From Paractinoplanes maris (GTDB taxonomy: Bacteria > Actinomycetota > Actinomycetes > Mycobacteriales > Micromonosporaceae), in NCBI RefSeq assembly GCF_023544465.1, contig NZ_JALPVL010000005.1, forward strand, positions 553,975 to 617,974: a DNA stretch of 64,000 nucleotides, written 5' to 3'. The translations under genes were made by a program, and so were the position numbers. The notes beneath the pieces are model-generated. The model saw nothing but the letters and a program-made list of their open reading frames with translations, was not told where the DNA came from and made no database searches. Positions 25,448 through 34,070 of the stretch are shown here, piece by piece; the stretch's first letter is position 1, and every line of letters starts with the position of its first letter.

Positions 25448-26035
25448 TCAGCCGAAGTCGCGGCGCATCACGACCCGCCGGGTGGTCGGGTGGCTGACCT
25501 CCCGGAAACCGGCCGCGAGGAACGTGGTGCGGGACCCGACGTTCATCTCGCCCCACGACACCTTCTGCCCCTCCCTGGGGACCATCGGGTAGGCCTCGAC
25601 CGCCTTGGCGCCCCGCGCCCGCGCGTATTCGGTGGCCGCCCGCGCCAGGTGCCGGGTCAGCCCCTGCCCGCGACAGCCGGCCCGGATGGCGAAGCAGACG
25701 ATCGCCCAGACCCGGGGGTCGTCGGGATCCTCGCTCCGCCCGGCCCACGGCACCGGGGACCCCCGCAACCGCCGATAGCCGGCCCGCGGCTCGACCGCCA
25801 CCCAGCCGACCGGCTCACCGTCCCGGTAAGCGACCATGCCGCTGGTGCCCTCGGCCTCCGGATGACCGCAGTCGGTCTCCTCCCGCAGCCGATGCATGCG
25901 TTCCTCGACCCCCGTGCCGAACCAGTCCCGGTCCCCCAGCTTGATCCGCTGGCACTGGCACGTGGCCGCCGGGCCGCGCCCGAACACCGTCTGCAGATCC
26001 GCCCAGCTCGCCTCGTTGGCCGGGATCACGGTCAC
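25448..26035 (-). CDS. GNAT-family N-acetyltransferase
   Basis: A 195-residue enzyme starting VTVIPANEASWADLQTVFG, the common N-terminus of an actinobacterial GNAT group, with a Cys pair in ATCQCQRIK and acetyl-CoA motif AIRAGCRGQGLTRHLARAA. The GTG at 26035 is preferred because GGAGG lies 8 nt upstream; GTG 26050 is the alternative. A very long open frame continues upstream over the HAD and topoisomerase genes but is antisense to them. It is divergent from the HAD gene, with a large hairpin in between. Confidence 0.85.
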   Translation of the reverse strand: MTVIPANEASWADLQTVFGRGPAATCQCQRIKLGDRDWFGTGVEERMHRLREETDCGHPEAEGTSGMVAYRDGEPVGWVAVEPRAGYRRLRGSPVPWAGRSEDPDDPRVWAIVCFAIRAGCRGQGLTRHLARAATEYARARGAKAVEAYPMVPREGQKVSWGEMNVGSRTTFLAAGFREVSHPTTRRVVMRRDFG

Positions 26036-26061
26036 ACCGTCGTCCTCCACGACCAGGCAGC

Positions 26062-26101
26062 CTAAGCACGGTTCCGGACGATCCACGTCCGGAACCCTTA
26101 G
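26062..26101. promoter_or_regulatory. Long near-perfect hairpin between divergent genes
   Basis: GGTTCCGGACG (26070-26080) and CGTCCGGAACC (26086-26096) form a perfect 11-bp stem around ATCCA. Flanking CTAAG (26062-26066) and CTTAG (26097-26101) extend the symmetry past a 3-nt bulge. It lies 9 nt before the HAD gene start and 26 nt before the GNAT start. A terminator makes little sense between divergent starts, so an operator or 5'-UTR structure is likelier. Confidence 0.6.
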
Positions 26102-26110
26102 CCTCAATTC

Positions 26111-26803
26111 GTGGAAGCTGTGGTCTTCGATCTGCTCTACACCCTGGTCCACCCCGGGAGCTATCCGGGCGGCACGGGCCGGATCGGCTGGCTGGCCGGG
26201 ACTCTGGGTGTGGACGCGGCCGGCCTGGCGGCGCGGTGGGCCGAGTTCGAACCGGTGCTGGAGTCCGGCCGGACCGGCGATCGCGACCCGGAGCTGGCCT
26301 GGGTTCGTTCCGTCGCCGGCCGAGCCGACCTGGCGTACGTCGAAGCCGACTGGGACCTGACCAGGCGGGAAGCTCTCCTGCACCCGCCGCCGTCGTCGGT
26401 CGCGACGCTGGTGGCCTTGCGCGAACGCGGTCTCCAGCTCGGCGTCCTGAGCAACACGCATGCCTGGGAACTGCGGGCCTGGCACCGCTCGCCGCTGGCC
26501 GCGCTGGTCGACGTGGTCGCCCTGTCGCACGAGATCGGCGCCGTCAAACCCGATCGGGCCGCCTACGAGTTCGTCCTCGACCGCCTGGGGGTGCCGGCCG
26601 CCCGAGCGGCCTACGTGGGTGACGGCAGCAACGACGAGTTGGTGGGCGCGCGGGCCGCCGGGTTCGGTCTGGTCGTGCTGGCCGAGCAGGCCGCGGCCGA
26701 AGCGGCACCGGGCGACCTCCCGCGCCTGCGCGCGCAGGCCGACATCTCGGTGCCGTCCCTGCTCGACGTCGTCACCGTGCTGGAGCAGCGGGCAGCAGGG
26801 TGA
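26111..26803 (+). CDS. HAD-family hydrolase
   Basis: A 230-residue hydrolase. Motif I is VFDLLYTLV, with nucleophile Asp7 and Leu instead of the second Asp of phosphatases, as in haloacid-dehalogenase-type members. Motif II is LGVLSNTHAWEL, motif III Lys lies in IGAVKPDRAAYEFVLDRLGV and motif IV is YVGDGSNDELVGARAAG. The start is GTG 26111, just beyond the hairpin. The 3' end overlaps the convergent topoisomerase gene by 32 nt. The missing second Asp makes a dehalogenase or atypical phosphatase possible. Confidence 0.88.
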   Translation: MEAVVFDLLYTLVHPGSYPGGTGRIGWLAGTLGVDAAGLAARWAEFEPVLESGRTGDRDPELAWVRSVAGRADLAYVEADWDLTRREALLHPPPSSVATLVALRERGLQLGVLSNTHAWELRAWHRSPLAALVDVVALSHEIGAVKPDRAAYEFVLDRLGVPAARAAYVGDGSNDELVGARAAGFGLVVLAEQAAAEAAPGDLPRLRAQADISVPSLLDVVTVLEQRAAG

Positions 26804-27794
26804 GGGTGGCTTGCTGGACGGCCGGGTCGCGCCAGAGCACGGCGAGGCGGTCGTCCCCGGTCCGCGCGGCGGCCTCGTCGACGGCGGCGGCGATGGTGTG
26901 GCCGTTGTCGAAGGCGGTGAGCACCGCGGGGTGGATGTAGGAGGCGCGGGCCACGGCCGGGGTGTTGCCGAGCAGGCGGCTGGTGGCGCGCACCGCGGCG
27001 AGCTGCGGCGACTTGGCCCGCTCGTCGTGGCGGGCCCCACCCAGGGCGGCCGCGGCCAGCACGGTGCCGGCCCAGGTGCGGAAACGCCGGGCCGTCGCGT
27101 CGATGCCGGTGTACGCGTGGATGAACGCGTTGACGTGCGTGCTGTGCACCCGCTGCCAGCCGCCGTCGTCGCGGCTCCAGGCCAGGAAGGCCGGGTCGTC
27201 GCCGGCCCGCGCGAGCAGCCGCCGCGCCCACGGCACGACAACCGGGTCGGACACCTCGACCACCCGGTGCAGGTGCTCCTTGGCCGAGTAGTCGAACGTC
27301 ACCGTCTCCCGGCCCACGTGCACGTGCCGCCGTTCCAGGGTCGTCAGGCCGTACGTGTGGTTGTCGCGCGCGTAACGCTCGGAGCCGACCCGGAAGAAGC
27401 CCAGGTCGAGCAGCCGCACCGCCACGCTGAGCACGTGGTCGCGGTCGAGCGCCCGGCGCGGAACCCCGAGCCCATGACTGACGTGATCCCGCAACGACGG
27501 CAGCGACGCCGCGAAGTCGGGCACGTGCGCGAACTTGTCCCGCGCCCGGCTCTCGGTCCACCAGCCCGCATACCGATACTGCGTACGCCCCGCAGTGTCG
27601 ACCCCGACCGCCTGCACCTTGGCCGCCGGGTCCCCGGCCACCCAGACGTCCCGCCACGCGGGCGGCACGGCAAGCGACCGGATCCGCGCGACAACCTCGG
27701 CCTCGGTCACCACCCGGCCGTCGTCATCGAGGTACGACGAGCCCTGGCGCCGATAGCCCGACGGCCGGGCGTGCACGCTGGTCACCCGATCCAC
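26772..27794 (-). CDS. DNA topoisomerase IB
   Basis: A 340-residue type IB enzyme of the poxvirus/bacterial kind that relaxes supercoils by a 3'-phosphotyrosine intermediate. The N-terminal domain shows PPAWRDVWVAGDPAAKVQAVG and RTQYRYAGWW. The catalytic domain has VGSERYARDNHTYGLTTL, WQRVHSTHVNAFIH, FRTWAGTVLAA and the active Tyr286 in ARASYIHPAVL. The GTG start at 27794 gives MDRVTSVHARPSGYRRQG; a second GTG three codons on is possible. Its last 32 nt overlap the HAD gene end to end. Confidence 0.95.
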   Translation of the reverse strand: MDRVTSVHARPSGYRRQGSSYLDDDGRVVTEAEVVARIRSLAVPPAWRDVWVAGDPAAKVQAVGVDTAGRTQYRYAGWWTESRARDKFAHVPDFAASLPSLRDHVSHGLGVPRRALDRDHVLSVAVRLLDLGFFRVGSERYARDNHTYGLTTLERRHVHVGRETVTFDYSAKEHLHRVVEVSDPVVVPWARRLLARAGDDPAFLAWSRDDGGWQRVHSTHVNAFIHAYTGIDATARRFRTWAGTVLAAAALGGARHDERAKSPQLAAVRATSRLLGNTPAVARASYIHPAVLTAFDNGHTIAAAVDEAAARTGDDRLAVLWRDPAVQQATLTLLPAAPAR

Positions 27795-27957
27795 GGTAAT
27801 GACGCTCCCCCACTCGTGCCCGCTCTTGAGACCCTCGCCTCAGCACGACTTCCACCGGATCGACAGACGCCGATCATCCGAGGCGGGACCGGCTGCTCCG
27901 GTCATGGCGACGGCGCGCGCCCCGTGTCAGCGTGAATCGACGGTGGGGGTGGCGAGG

Positions 27958-30120
27958 ATGGCACAGCCCGACGAGGGGCGATACACGACCTGGCGCCGCA
28001 ATTTCGACCTGGCGCCGGGTCGCGAATGCGGCCGGACCGTCATAGCCCTGTCCGGTGGAGGGATCCGGTCGGCCGTGTTCGCGCTCGGCGCCGTGGACGC
28101 TCTGCGCACCCATGGCGTGCTGGGCCGGACCCGCTACCTGTTCGGGGTCTCCGGCGGAGGCTACGCGGCCGGAGCCATGCGACTGGCGTTGCAGAAGCCC
28201 TCGAAGGCGACGGCGGAGGACGTGTTCGCGCCCGGGTCGCCCGAGCTCGACCATCTGCGCCGGCACGGGAAGTACCTCGCGGACGGCGCCGGCGGCTGGG
28301 CGGCGGCGCTGGGTGTGGTCTTCCGGGGACTGGTCGTCGTGCAACTGACGATGCTCTTCGTCGTCGTCCTGGCCGGCTATCTGGTCGGCGGGGCATACAT
28401 CCTGGCCGGAAAGCTGGGCGCGCCGTTCGCCGGTCTGCCGTCCGGATCGATGCTGCTTGTCACCGCGGTTCTGCTGGGCGTCGCCGCGGTCTTGTGGCTT
28501 CTGAGTATCGCCATGGAGAACTGGGCGGGCACCTACGTCACCTGGGCCCCGAAACTCGCCCGGATCGCGCGGGTTCTCACCTGGCTCGGGCTCGCCGTGC
28601 TCGTCGTGGTGGCCGTGCTCCCCCCGCTGGCCCGAGCGTCCGACATCGACGGGCTCGGCCTGTTCGACGCGGCCGGTGCGGGCGCGGCCGTCGCCGGGAC
28701 CGGGTTCGTCGCCACTGTCAGCGCCATCTTCCTGGTCGTCCGCGCGCCGATCAGCAAGGCGGTCTCCGGGCTGTGGAAGGCCCGGGACCAGATCCGGGTG
28801 ATTCCCGCTTTCGTGTTGCAGCGACTGCTCGTCCTGGCCGGGGTGGTTGTTCTCGTGGGCGCGCACGTTTTCGTCTTCGCACGGGTCGTCGACACGATGC
28901 AGCAGCCGTTCGCCGAGTGGCCGTGGCCGCTGCACCCGGTGGCCGTCGCCGCCTGCTTGATCGGCTTGGTTCTGCTGGGCGTCCTGATCGATCAGACCCG
29001 GTGGTCGCTGCACCCGTTCTACAAGCGCCGGCTCGCCAGTGCGTTTGCCGTGCACCGGATCGACGACCCGGCGCGGCCCGGGCAGTTCAAGGCCGAGTCG
29101 TACGCTCCCGGCACGATCACCCATCTCCACGAGTACGGGCGGAAGGCCGAAGGCTTCCCGCAGGTTGTGCACGTCGCCGCGGCCAACGTGTCCGGTCAGG
29201 CGCTGGCGCCGCCCGGCCGCCGGGTGATCACCTATTCGATGTCCGGTGACTATGTCGGCGGTCCGCAGCTGACCTGGATCCCGGCGGCCGACCTCGAGCA
29301 CCTGCGGTGGCCGCTGCGGCTGGATTCCACCGTCCAGGCGGCGATGGCCGTCTCCGGGGCGGCGTTCGCGTCCGCGATGGGGGCGAGCGCGACGCCGTTC
29401 AGCCTGCTGCTCACCCTGACGAATGCCCGGCTCGGCACCTGGCTGCCCAATCCCGCCCATCCGGGCCGTCAGGCCGGCGCCACCTTCAGGCGGACCTTCC
29501 GGCAGCGCGATCTCCGGTACATGCTGCGGGAGATCTTCGGCCGGTACCCGCTGAGCGATCCGCTCCTGTTCACCTCGGACGGCGGACACTTCGACAACCT
29601 CGGTCTGATCGAGGCGCTGCGGCACCGGCCGGCCGAGGTCATCTGCGTCGACGGCAGCGGAGGTGCGACGGTGTCGGGCGGGGCCCTGGGCCCGGCCATC
29701 GCGCTGGCCCGGCAGGAGCTCGGCATCGAGATCGACTTCGTGGGTGGCGAGCCCCAGGACCTCGAGCCGGGTGTCGCCGACAAGGACGACAAGGGTCCGC
29801 TGGCCGGCCGCTTGGCGACGGCCTCGGTGATGACCGCGACGGTGACCTACCCGGATTGCTTCCCGGACGGGCGCCCCCCGGCCGGGCGGCTCTATTACGG
29901 CCGCGCTGTGCTGTCGGCGGCCACCCCGTGGGACGTGCTCGCCTACGCCGGCGCTCACCGCAGCTTCCCCAACGACTCCACCGCCGACCAGTGGTTCCAG
30001 CAACAGCAGTTCGACGCCTATCACGCCCTGGGCGAGCACGTCGGCGAGGCCCTGGCCGCCCGCACCCGCCGGCCCGCCGCGGCCACCCCACCGCCCGGGC
30101 CCCGAGCCGGCGACGGCTGA
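27958..30120 (+). CDS. Membrane-embedded patatin-like phospholipase
   Basis: A 720-residue protein in which a patatin active site is split by membrane helices. The oxyanion loop is ALSGGGIRSAVFALG and the nucleophile elbow GVSGGGYAAG (GxSxG) is near residue 60. The catalytic Asp is in TSDGGHFDNLGLIEALR about 480 residues later. Between them are about eight hydrophobic segments, for example VVVQLTMLFVVVLAGYLVGG and LLVLAGVVVLVGAHVFVF. The chosen ATG follows a GGGGG site; ATGs upstream at 27799 and 27904 are in frame. Probable role is acyl-ester hydrolysis of lipids at the membrane. It is convergent with the RraA-like gene. Confidence 0.82.
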   Translation: MAQPDEGRYTTWRRNFDLAPGRECGRTVIALSGGGIRSAVFALGAVDALRTHGVLGRTRYLFGVSGGGYAAGAMRLALQKPSKATAEDVFAPGSPELDHLRRHGKYLADGAGGWAAALGVVFRGLVVVQLTMLFVVVLAGYLVGGAYILAGKLGAPFAGLPSGSMLLVTAVLLGVAAVLWLLSIAMENWAGTYVTWAPKLARIARVLTWLGLAVLVVVAVLPPLARASDIDGLGLFDAAGAGAAVAGTGFVATVSAIFLVVRAPISKAVSGLWKARDQIRVIPAFVLQRLLVLAGVVVLVGAHVFVFARVVDTMQQPFAEWPWPLHPVAVAACLIGLVLLGVLIDQTRWSLHPFYKRRLASAFAVHRIDDPARPGQFKAESYAPGTITHLHEYGRKAEGFPQVVHVAAANVSGQALAPPGRRVITYSMSGDYVGGPQLTWIPAADLEHLRWPLRLDSTVQAAMAVSGAAFASAMGASATPFSLLLTLTNARLGTWLPNPAHPGRQAGATFRRTFRQRDLRYMLREIFGRYPLSDPLLFTSDGGHFDNLGLIEALRHRPAEVICVDGSGGATVSGGALGPAIALARQELGIEIDFVGGEPQDLEPGVADKDDKGPLAGRLATASVMTATVTYPDCFPDGRPPAGRLYYGRAVLSAATPWDVLAYAGAHRSFPNDSTADQWFQQQQFDAYHALGEHVGEALAARTRRPAAATPPPGPRAGDG

Positions 30121-30139
30121 CCTCCGTCACCCGCCGATG

Positions 30140-30631
30140 TCAGCCCGGTGACCTCCGGTCGCCGGCCGGGGGGAGGACCACGATCCCGTCCTCGTCCGCG
30201 ACGACCTCGGCTCCGGGGTGGAAGGCGCAGCCGCCGATGGTCAGCGGCACGTTGCGCTCGCCCCGGCCGGTCTTGGTGCTCTTGCGCGGGTTCGCGCCGA
30301 GGGCCTTGACGCCGATCGGCAGCTCCCGCAGCTCGGCCACGTCCCGCACGGCGCCGTTGATCACGACCCCGGCCCACCCGTTGGTCACCGCCAGCCCGGC
30401 GATCACGTCGCCCAGGAGCGCCCGATGCACCGACCCGCCGCCGTCGACCACCAGCACCCGGCCCTCCCCGGGCTCGGACAGCACCGTCTTGAGCAGCGCG
30501 TTGTCCTCGAAGCAGGACACCGTGACGGCCGGCCCGCGGAATCCCGTGCGCCCGCCGTAGTCGCGGAGCTGGCTGTCACAGGAGCCGATGTCGTCGCCGT
30601 ATCGGTCGACGAGATCCGCGGTCTTGTCCAT
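30140..30631 (-). CDS. rraA: RraA-like protein (RNase E regulator / HMG aldolase family)
   Basis: A 163-residue protein starting MDKTADLVDRYGDDIGSCDSQLRDYGG. It contains GGGSVHRALLGDVIAGLAVTNG (part) and NGAVRDVAELREL. The Asp of GDVIA and the Arg of AVRD are separated by exactly 20 residues (D-X20-R-D), the active-site motif of the class II pyruvate aldolases to which RraA is related. It may therefore be either a 4-hydroxy-4-methyl-2-oxoglutarate aldolase/oxaloacetate decarboxylase or an RNase E inhibitor; annotation by name alone is unsafe. The ATG is at 30631, divergent from the MFS gene. Confidence 0.9.
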   Translation of the reverse strand: MDKTADLVDRYGDDIGSCDSQLRDYGGRTGFRGPAVTVSCFEDNALLKTVLSEPGEGRVLVVDGGGSVHRALLGDVIAGLAVTNGWAGVVINGAVRDVAELRELPIGVKALGANPRKSTKTGRGERNVPLTIGGCAFHPGAEVVADEDGIVVLPPAGDRRSPG

Positions 30632-30695
30632 GGTCTTCCCTCCGTCGGCGGTGCCCCACGATCATCGCGCGGCCGCCGAAGCGGTAGTAATAAGG

Positions 30696-32114
30696 GTGAC
30701 CGAACTCAGTCCCCGCCGCCGTGCGCTCGTGCTCGCCATCTGCTGTCTGAGCCTGTTCATCGTGGGTCTGGACAACACCATCGTCAACATCGCGCTGCCG
30801 GCGCTGCGGACCGACCTCGACACGTCGGTGTCGGGACTGCAATGGGTCATCGACGCCTACACGTTGGTGCTGGCCAGCCTGCTGATCCTGGCCGGCAGCA
30901 CAGCCGATCGGGTCGGGCGGCGGCGCACCTTCCAGACCGGGCTGGCGCTGTTCACGATCGGGTCGCTGCTGTGCAGTGTGGCGCCGGGGCTGGGGTGGCT
31001 GATCGCCTTCCGGATGATGCAGGCGGTCGGCGGGTCGATGCTCAACCCGGTGGCCATGTCGATCATCACCAACACGTTCACCGAGCCCCGGGAGCGGGCC
31101 CGCGCCATCGGCGTCTGGGGCGGGGTCGTGGGGCTGAGCATGGCGCTGGGGCCGGTGCTGGGTGGCGTCCTGGTCGACTCGCTGGGCTGGCGCTCGATCT
31201 TCTGGCTCAACGTGCCGGTGGGGCTGGCCGCGATCGCCCTGACCGCGCTCTTCGTGCCCGAGTCGCGGGCGCCGCGACCGCGGCGCATCGACCCCGTCGG
31301 TCAGGTGCTGGTGCTGGTCGCGCTGGCCTCGATCACGTACGGGATCATCGAGGGCCCCGGCGCGGGCTGGGCATCGGCCGAGATCGTCGGCTGCTTCGTG
31401 CTCGGCGCGGCCGCGCTGGCCGCCCTGCTGGTCTACGAGCCCCGGCGGGCCGAGCCGCTGCTGGATCTGCGCTTCTTCCGCAGCATCCCGTTCAGCGGGG
31501 CCACCCTGATCGCGGTGTCGGCCTTCGGCGCGCTGGCCGGGTTCCTGTTCCTCAACACCCTCTACCTGCAGGACGTACGGGGTCTGTCCGCCCTGCACGC
31601 CGGCCTCTACACCCTGCCGATGGCCGCGATGACCGCCGTCTTCGCCCCGCTGTCGGGCCGCCTGGTCGCCACCCGGGGCGCCCGCCTGCCGCTGATCCTG
31701 GCCGGGACGGCGATGACGCTGGCCATGCTGCCGCTCACCCGGCTCACCGCGACCACCCCGGACGCCCTGCTGATCGGCTGTTACCTGCTCTTCGGCATCG
31801 GCTTCGGCCTGGTCAACGCGCCGATCACGAACACCGCGGTCTCCGGCATGCCCCGCGCCCAGGCCGGCGTGGCCGCGGCCATCGCGTCGACGTCACGGCA
31901 GGTGGGCGGCTCGCTGGGGGTCGCCGTCATCGGGGCGGCGGTCGTGTCCGGTGTCTCCGGGCCGATGGCCACCGGCTTCGCCCAGGCCAGCCACGTCGGC
32001 TTCTGGATCGTCGTCGGCTGTGGCCTCGCCGTGCTGATCCTGGGCGTGCTGACCACGGGCCGCCGGGCCCGCTCGACCGCCGACCGCACCGCCGCCGAGC
32101 TGATCCCGGCCTGA
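30696..32114 (+). CDS. MFS drug-exporter of the DHA2 (14-helix) family
   Basis: A 472-residue transporter with 14 hydrophobic segments. Family motifs: LDNTIVNIALPALRTDL in helix 1, ADRVGRRRTFQTG loop, RMMQAVGGSMLNPVAM and GLSMALGPVLGGVLVDSLGWRSIFWLNVPVG (motif C region, quoted in part as GPVLGGVL). The GTG start at 30696 directly follows taataag with no separate ribosome site, so the transcript may be leaderless. It is convergent with a MarR-type gene 17 nt away, a common drug-pump/regulator pairing. Likely exports lipophilic toxic compounds by proton antiport. Confidence 0.92.
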   Translation: MTELSPRRRALVLAICCLSLFIVGLDNTIVNIALPALRTDLDTSVSGLQWVIDAYTLVLASLLILAGSTADRVGRRRTFQTGLALFTIGSLLCSVAPGLGWLIAFRMMQAVGGSMLNPVAMSIITNTFTEPRERARAIGVWGGVVGLSMALGPVLGGVLVDSLGWRSIFWLNVPVGLAAIALTALFVPESRAPRPRRIDPVGQVLVLVALASITYGIIEGPGAGWASAEIVGCFVLGAAALAALLVYEPRRAEPLLDLRFFRSIPFSGATLIAVSAFGALAGFLFLNTLYLQDVRGLSALHAGLYTLPMAAMTAVFAPLSGRLVATRGARLPLILAGTAMTLAMLPLTRLTATTPDALLIGCYLLFGIGFGLVNAPITNTAVSGMPRAQAGVAAAIASTSRQVGGSLGVAVIGAAVVSGVSGPMATGFAQASHVGFWIVVGCGLAVLILGVLTTGRRARSTADRTAAELIPA

Positions 32115-32130
32115 GTCGCAGCGCAGCGGA

Positions 32131-32637
32131 TCAGTGCTGCTGGGTCTCCTCGATCGTGAGGACGATCTCGCGCAGGCCGCTCGTCATCGCGGCCAGCTCC
32201 TCGGCCGGCACCCGGGCCACGACCTTGGACTCGATGGCGTTGAACTGGGGATACAGGTCCCGCATCACCTGTTTGCCCTCGTCGGTGAGGTGGACCTCGA
32301 CCAGGCGGCGGTCGTCGTCCCGCCCGACCCGGCGCATCCAGCCCCGGCCCTCGAGCGTCTTGACCACCCCGGTCAGCGTCCCCTTGGAGATGGCCGCGGC
32401 CTCGGCCGCGTGCCGCGTCTCCATCCCGTCGAAGATCCAGACGACCCACATGACCACGAACCCGGTCCAGGTCAGGTCGTACGACCGGAGCAGGTCGTGC
32501 CCGGCATAGGCGCGCACCGCGTTCGCCGCCCGATAGACGCTGGACACGGCGAGGGCGGCCTCGTAGTCGAGGCCCAGCGACCCGACGTGCTCGCGCATGG
32601 CGCGCTCGGTCGCGGCGAGATCGGGGTGCTCGGTCAT
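32131..32637 (-). CDS. MarR-family transcriptional regulator
   Basis: A 168-residue regulator. The winged helix is AEAAAISKGTLTGVVKTLEGRGWMRRVGRDDDRRLVEVHLTDEGKQ (recognition helix KGTLTGVVKTLE, wing DDDRRLVEV). The ATG at 32637 is chosen over an upstream start because family members begin shortly before the first helix. It is divergent from the glutamine-synthetase-like gene and convergent with the MFS gene, and could control either (inference). Ligand unknown. Confidence 0.9.
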   Translation of the reverse strand: MTEHPDLAATERAMREHVGSLGLDYEAALAVSSVYRAANAVRAYAGHDLLRSYDLTWTGFVVMWVVWIFDGMETRHAAEAAAISKGTLTGVVKTLEGRGWMRRVGRDDDRRLVEVHLTDEGKQVMRDLYPQFNAIESKVVARVPAEELAAMTSGLREIVLTIEETQQH

Positions 32638-32713
32638 GGCGATGATCGTACGTTCCGGTTCGCCGGGGCTGTCTACACTCGACGACTGTGGCCAAGGTAT
32701 ACGGGGAGTGACG

Positions 32714-34066
32714 ATGGTCGCTGTCGACACGAGTGTCCTCGCCTCGGTCCAGGCCGAGCTGTCCGGGCAGGACATCGATGTGGTTCGGCTCGGCTACAGC
32801 GATCTGATCGGCGCCGAGCGCGGCCGTGACCTGCTGGTCCGCCACTTCGCCCGGACCGCCGGGGACGGCGTGGCGTTCTGCCGGTCGGTCTATGCCACCT
32901 CGCCGATGGGCGACGTGGTCGACATCGAGGGTGGCCTGTCGGCCGGCCTGCCCGACATCATCGCGATCCCCGACCTGAGCACGATGCGGGCCGTCCCGTG
33001 GGAGCCCGGCGTCGCCCACGTCATCGCCGACCTGCACAACCCGGACGGCTCACCCTCCGAGCAGAGCCCACGCACCGTCCTGCGCCGGGTCGCCGACCGG
33101 TTCGCCGAGCTCGGCCTGCGCCCGCTGATCGGGCCGGAGCTGGAGTTCTACCTCCTCGAGCGGTCCCCGCAGGCGCCGAACGGCTGGAAGCGCTACGGCG
33201 AAGGCACCGGCAACGTATACACCGCCGGCTACAAGGGCGACCCGGACAACACGCTGCTCGCCCTGCTGCGCGGCCTCGACGCGTACGGTCTGGACGTGGT
33301 CGCCGCCAACCACGAGTTCTCCTCCGGCCAGTTCGAGATCAACCTGTGGCACTCGGGCGCGCTCGACGCCGCCGACCGGGCGTTCCGGTTCAAGACGGCC
33401 GTCCAGGAGCTGGCCCGCATGCGCGACAAGATGGCGACCTTCATGGCCAAACCGTTCAACGACGAGGGTGGCTCCGGTTTCCACCTGCACTTCTCGGCCT
33501 GGTCGGACGAGGGGGCCCCGGTGTTCGACGACCCGGACGGCGAGGACGGGCTGTCGGCGACCGCCCGCTCGGCGGTCGCGGGTCTGCTGGCCCACGCCCC
33601 GGCGCTGACCGCCCTGCTCAACCCGACGGTCACCTCGTACAAGCGCTTCGGGCCGGACACGCTCGCGCCCTGGCTCGTCGACTGGGGCCTGGACAACCGC
33701 AGCGCGATGGTGCGCATCCCGCCCGAGCGCGGGCCGGCCACCCGGCTGGAGCTGCGGCTCGGCGACGCGTCGGCCAACCCGTACCTGGGCCTGGCGGCCC
33801 TGCTGGCGGCGGCCTATCTGGGCATCCACGACAAGCTCGAGCCTCCGCCGAAGCTGCGGGGATACGGCTACGACGCCGGCCGGTCGCCCCGGCTGCCCGG
33901 CGACCTGCCGTCGGCCCTCGCCGCGCTGGAGGCCGACACCGAGCTCACCGAGCTGCTCGGCCCGGCGTTCGTGGCCGCCTTCGTGGCTTACAAGCGCAAC
34001 GAGCTCGACCGCTTCTCCCGGTGGGTGACCGACTGGGAGTTCCGCGAATACAGTTACCACCTGTGA
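32714..34066 (+). CDS. Glutamine synthetase-family ligase (gamma-glutamylpolyamine synthetase-like)
   Basis: A 450-residue ATP-dependent ligase. Glutamine synthetase residues are seen at GPELEFYLLE, NHEFSSGQFEINL, GSGFHLHFSAW, PTVTSYKRFGPD, NRSAMVRIPPERGPATRLELRLGDASANPYL (quoted here as NRSAMVRI and RLELRLGDASANP). The sequence departs from true GlnA and lacks the adenylylation loop, as in GlnA3/GlnA4-like enzymes that gamma-glutamylate polyamines or ethanolamine. The ATG follows GGGGAG. The LysR and succinate-semialdehyde dehydrogenase genes next door support a role in polyamine/GABA breakdown (inference). Confidence 0.87.
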   Translation: MVAVDTSVLASVQAELSGQDIDVVRLGYSDLIGAERGRDLLVRHFARTAGDGVAFCRSVYATSPMGDVVDIEGGLSAGLPDIIAIPDLSTMRAVPWEPGVAHVIADLHNPDGSPSEQSPRTVLRRVADRFAELGLRPLIGPELEFYLLERSPQAPNGWKRYGEGTGNVYTAGYKGDPDNTLLALLRGLDAYGLDVVAANHEFSSGQFEINLWHSGALDAADRAFRFKTAVQELARMRDKMATFMAKPFNDEGGSGFHLHFSAWSDEGAPVFDDPDGEDGLSATARSAVAGLLAHAPALTALLNPTVTSYKRFGPDTLAPWLVDWGLDNRSAMVRIPPERGPATRLELRLGDASANPYLGLAALLAAAYLGIHDKLEPPPKLRGYGYDAGRSPRLPGDLPSALAALEADTELTELLGPAFVAAFVAYKRNELDRFSRWVTDWEFREYSYHL

Positions 34067-34070
34067 GGCG

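Noticed and set aside
25448..27241. A 597-codon minus-strand frame covering the GNAT gene and extending over the HAD gene and part of topoisomerase IB
   Set aside because: Only its last 195 codons match a family. The upstream part is antisense to the HAD gene and out of phase with the topoisomerase gene, so it is a fortuitous extension.
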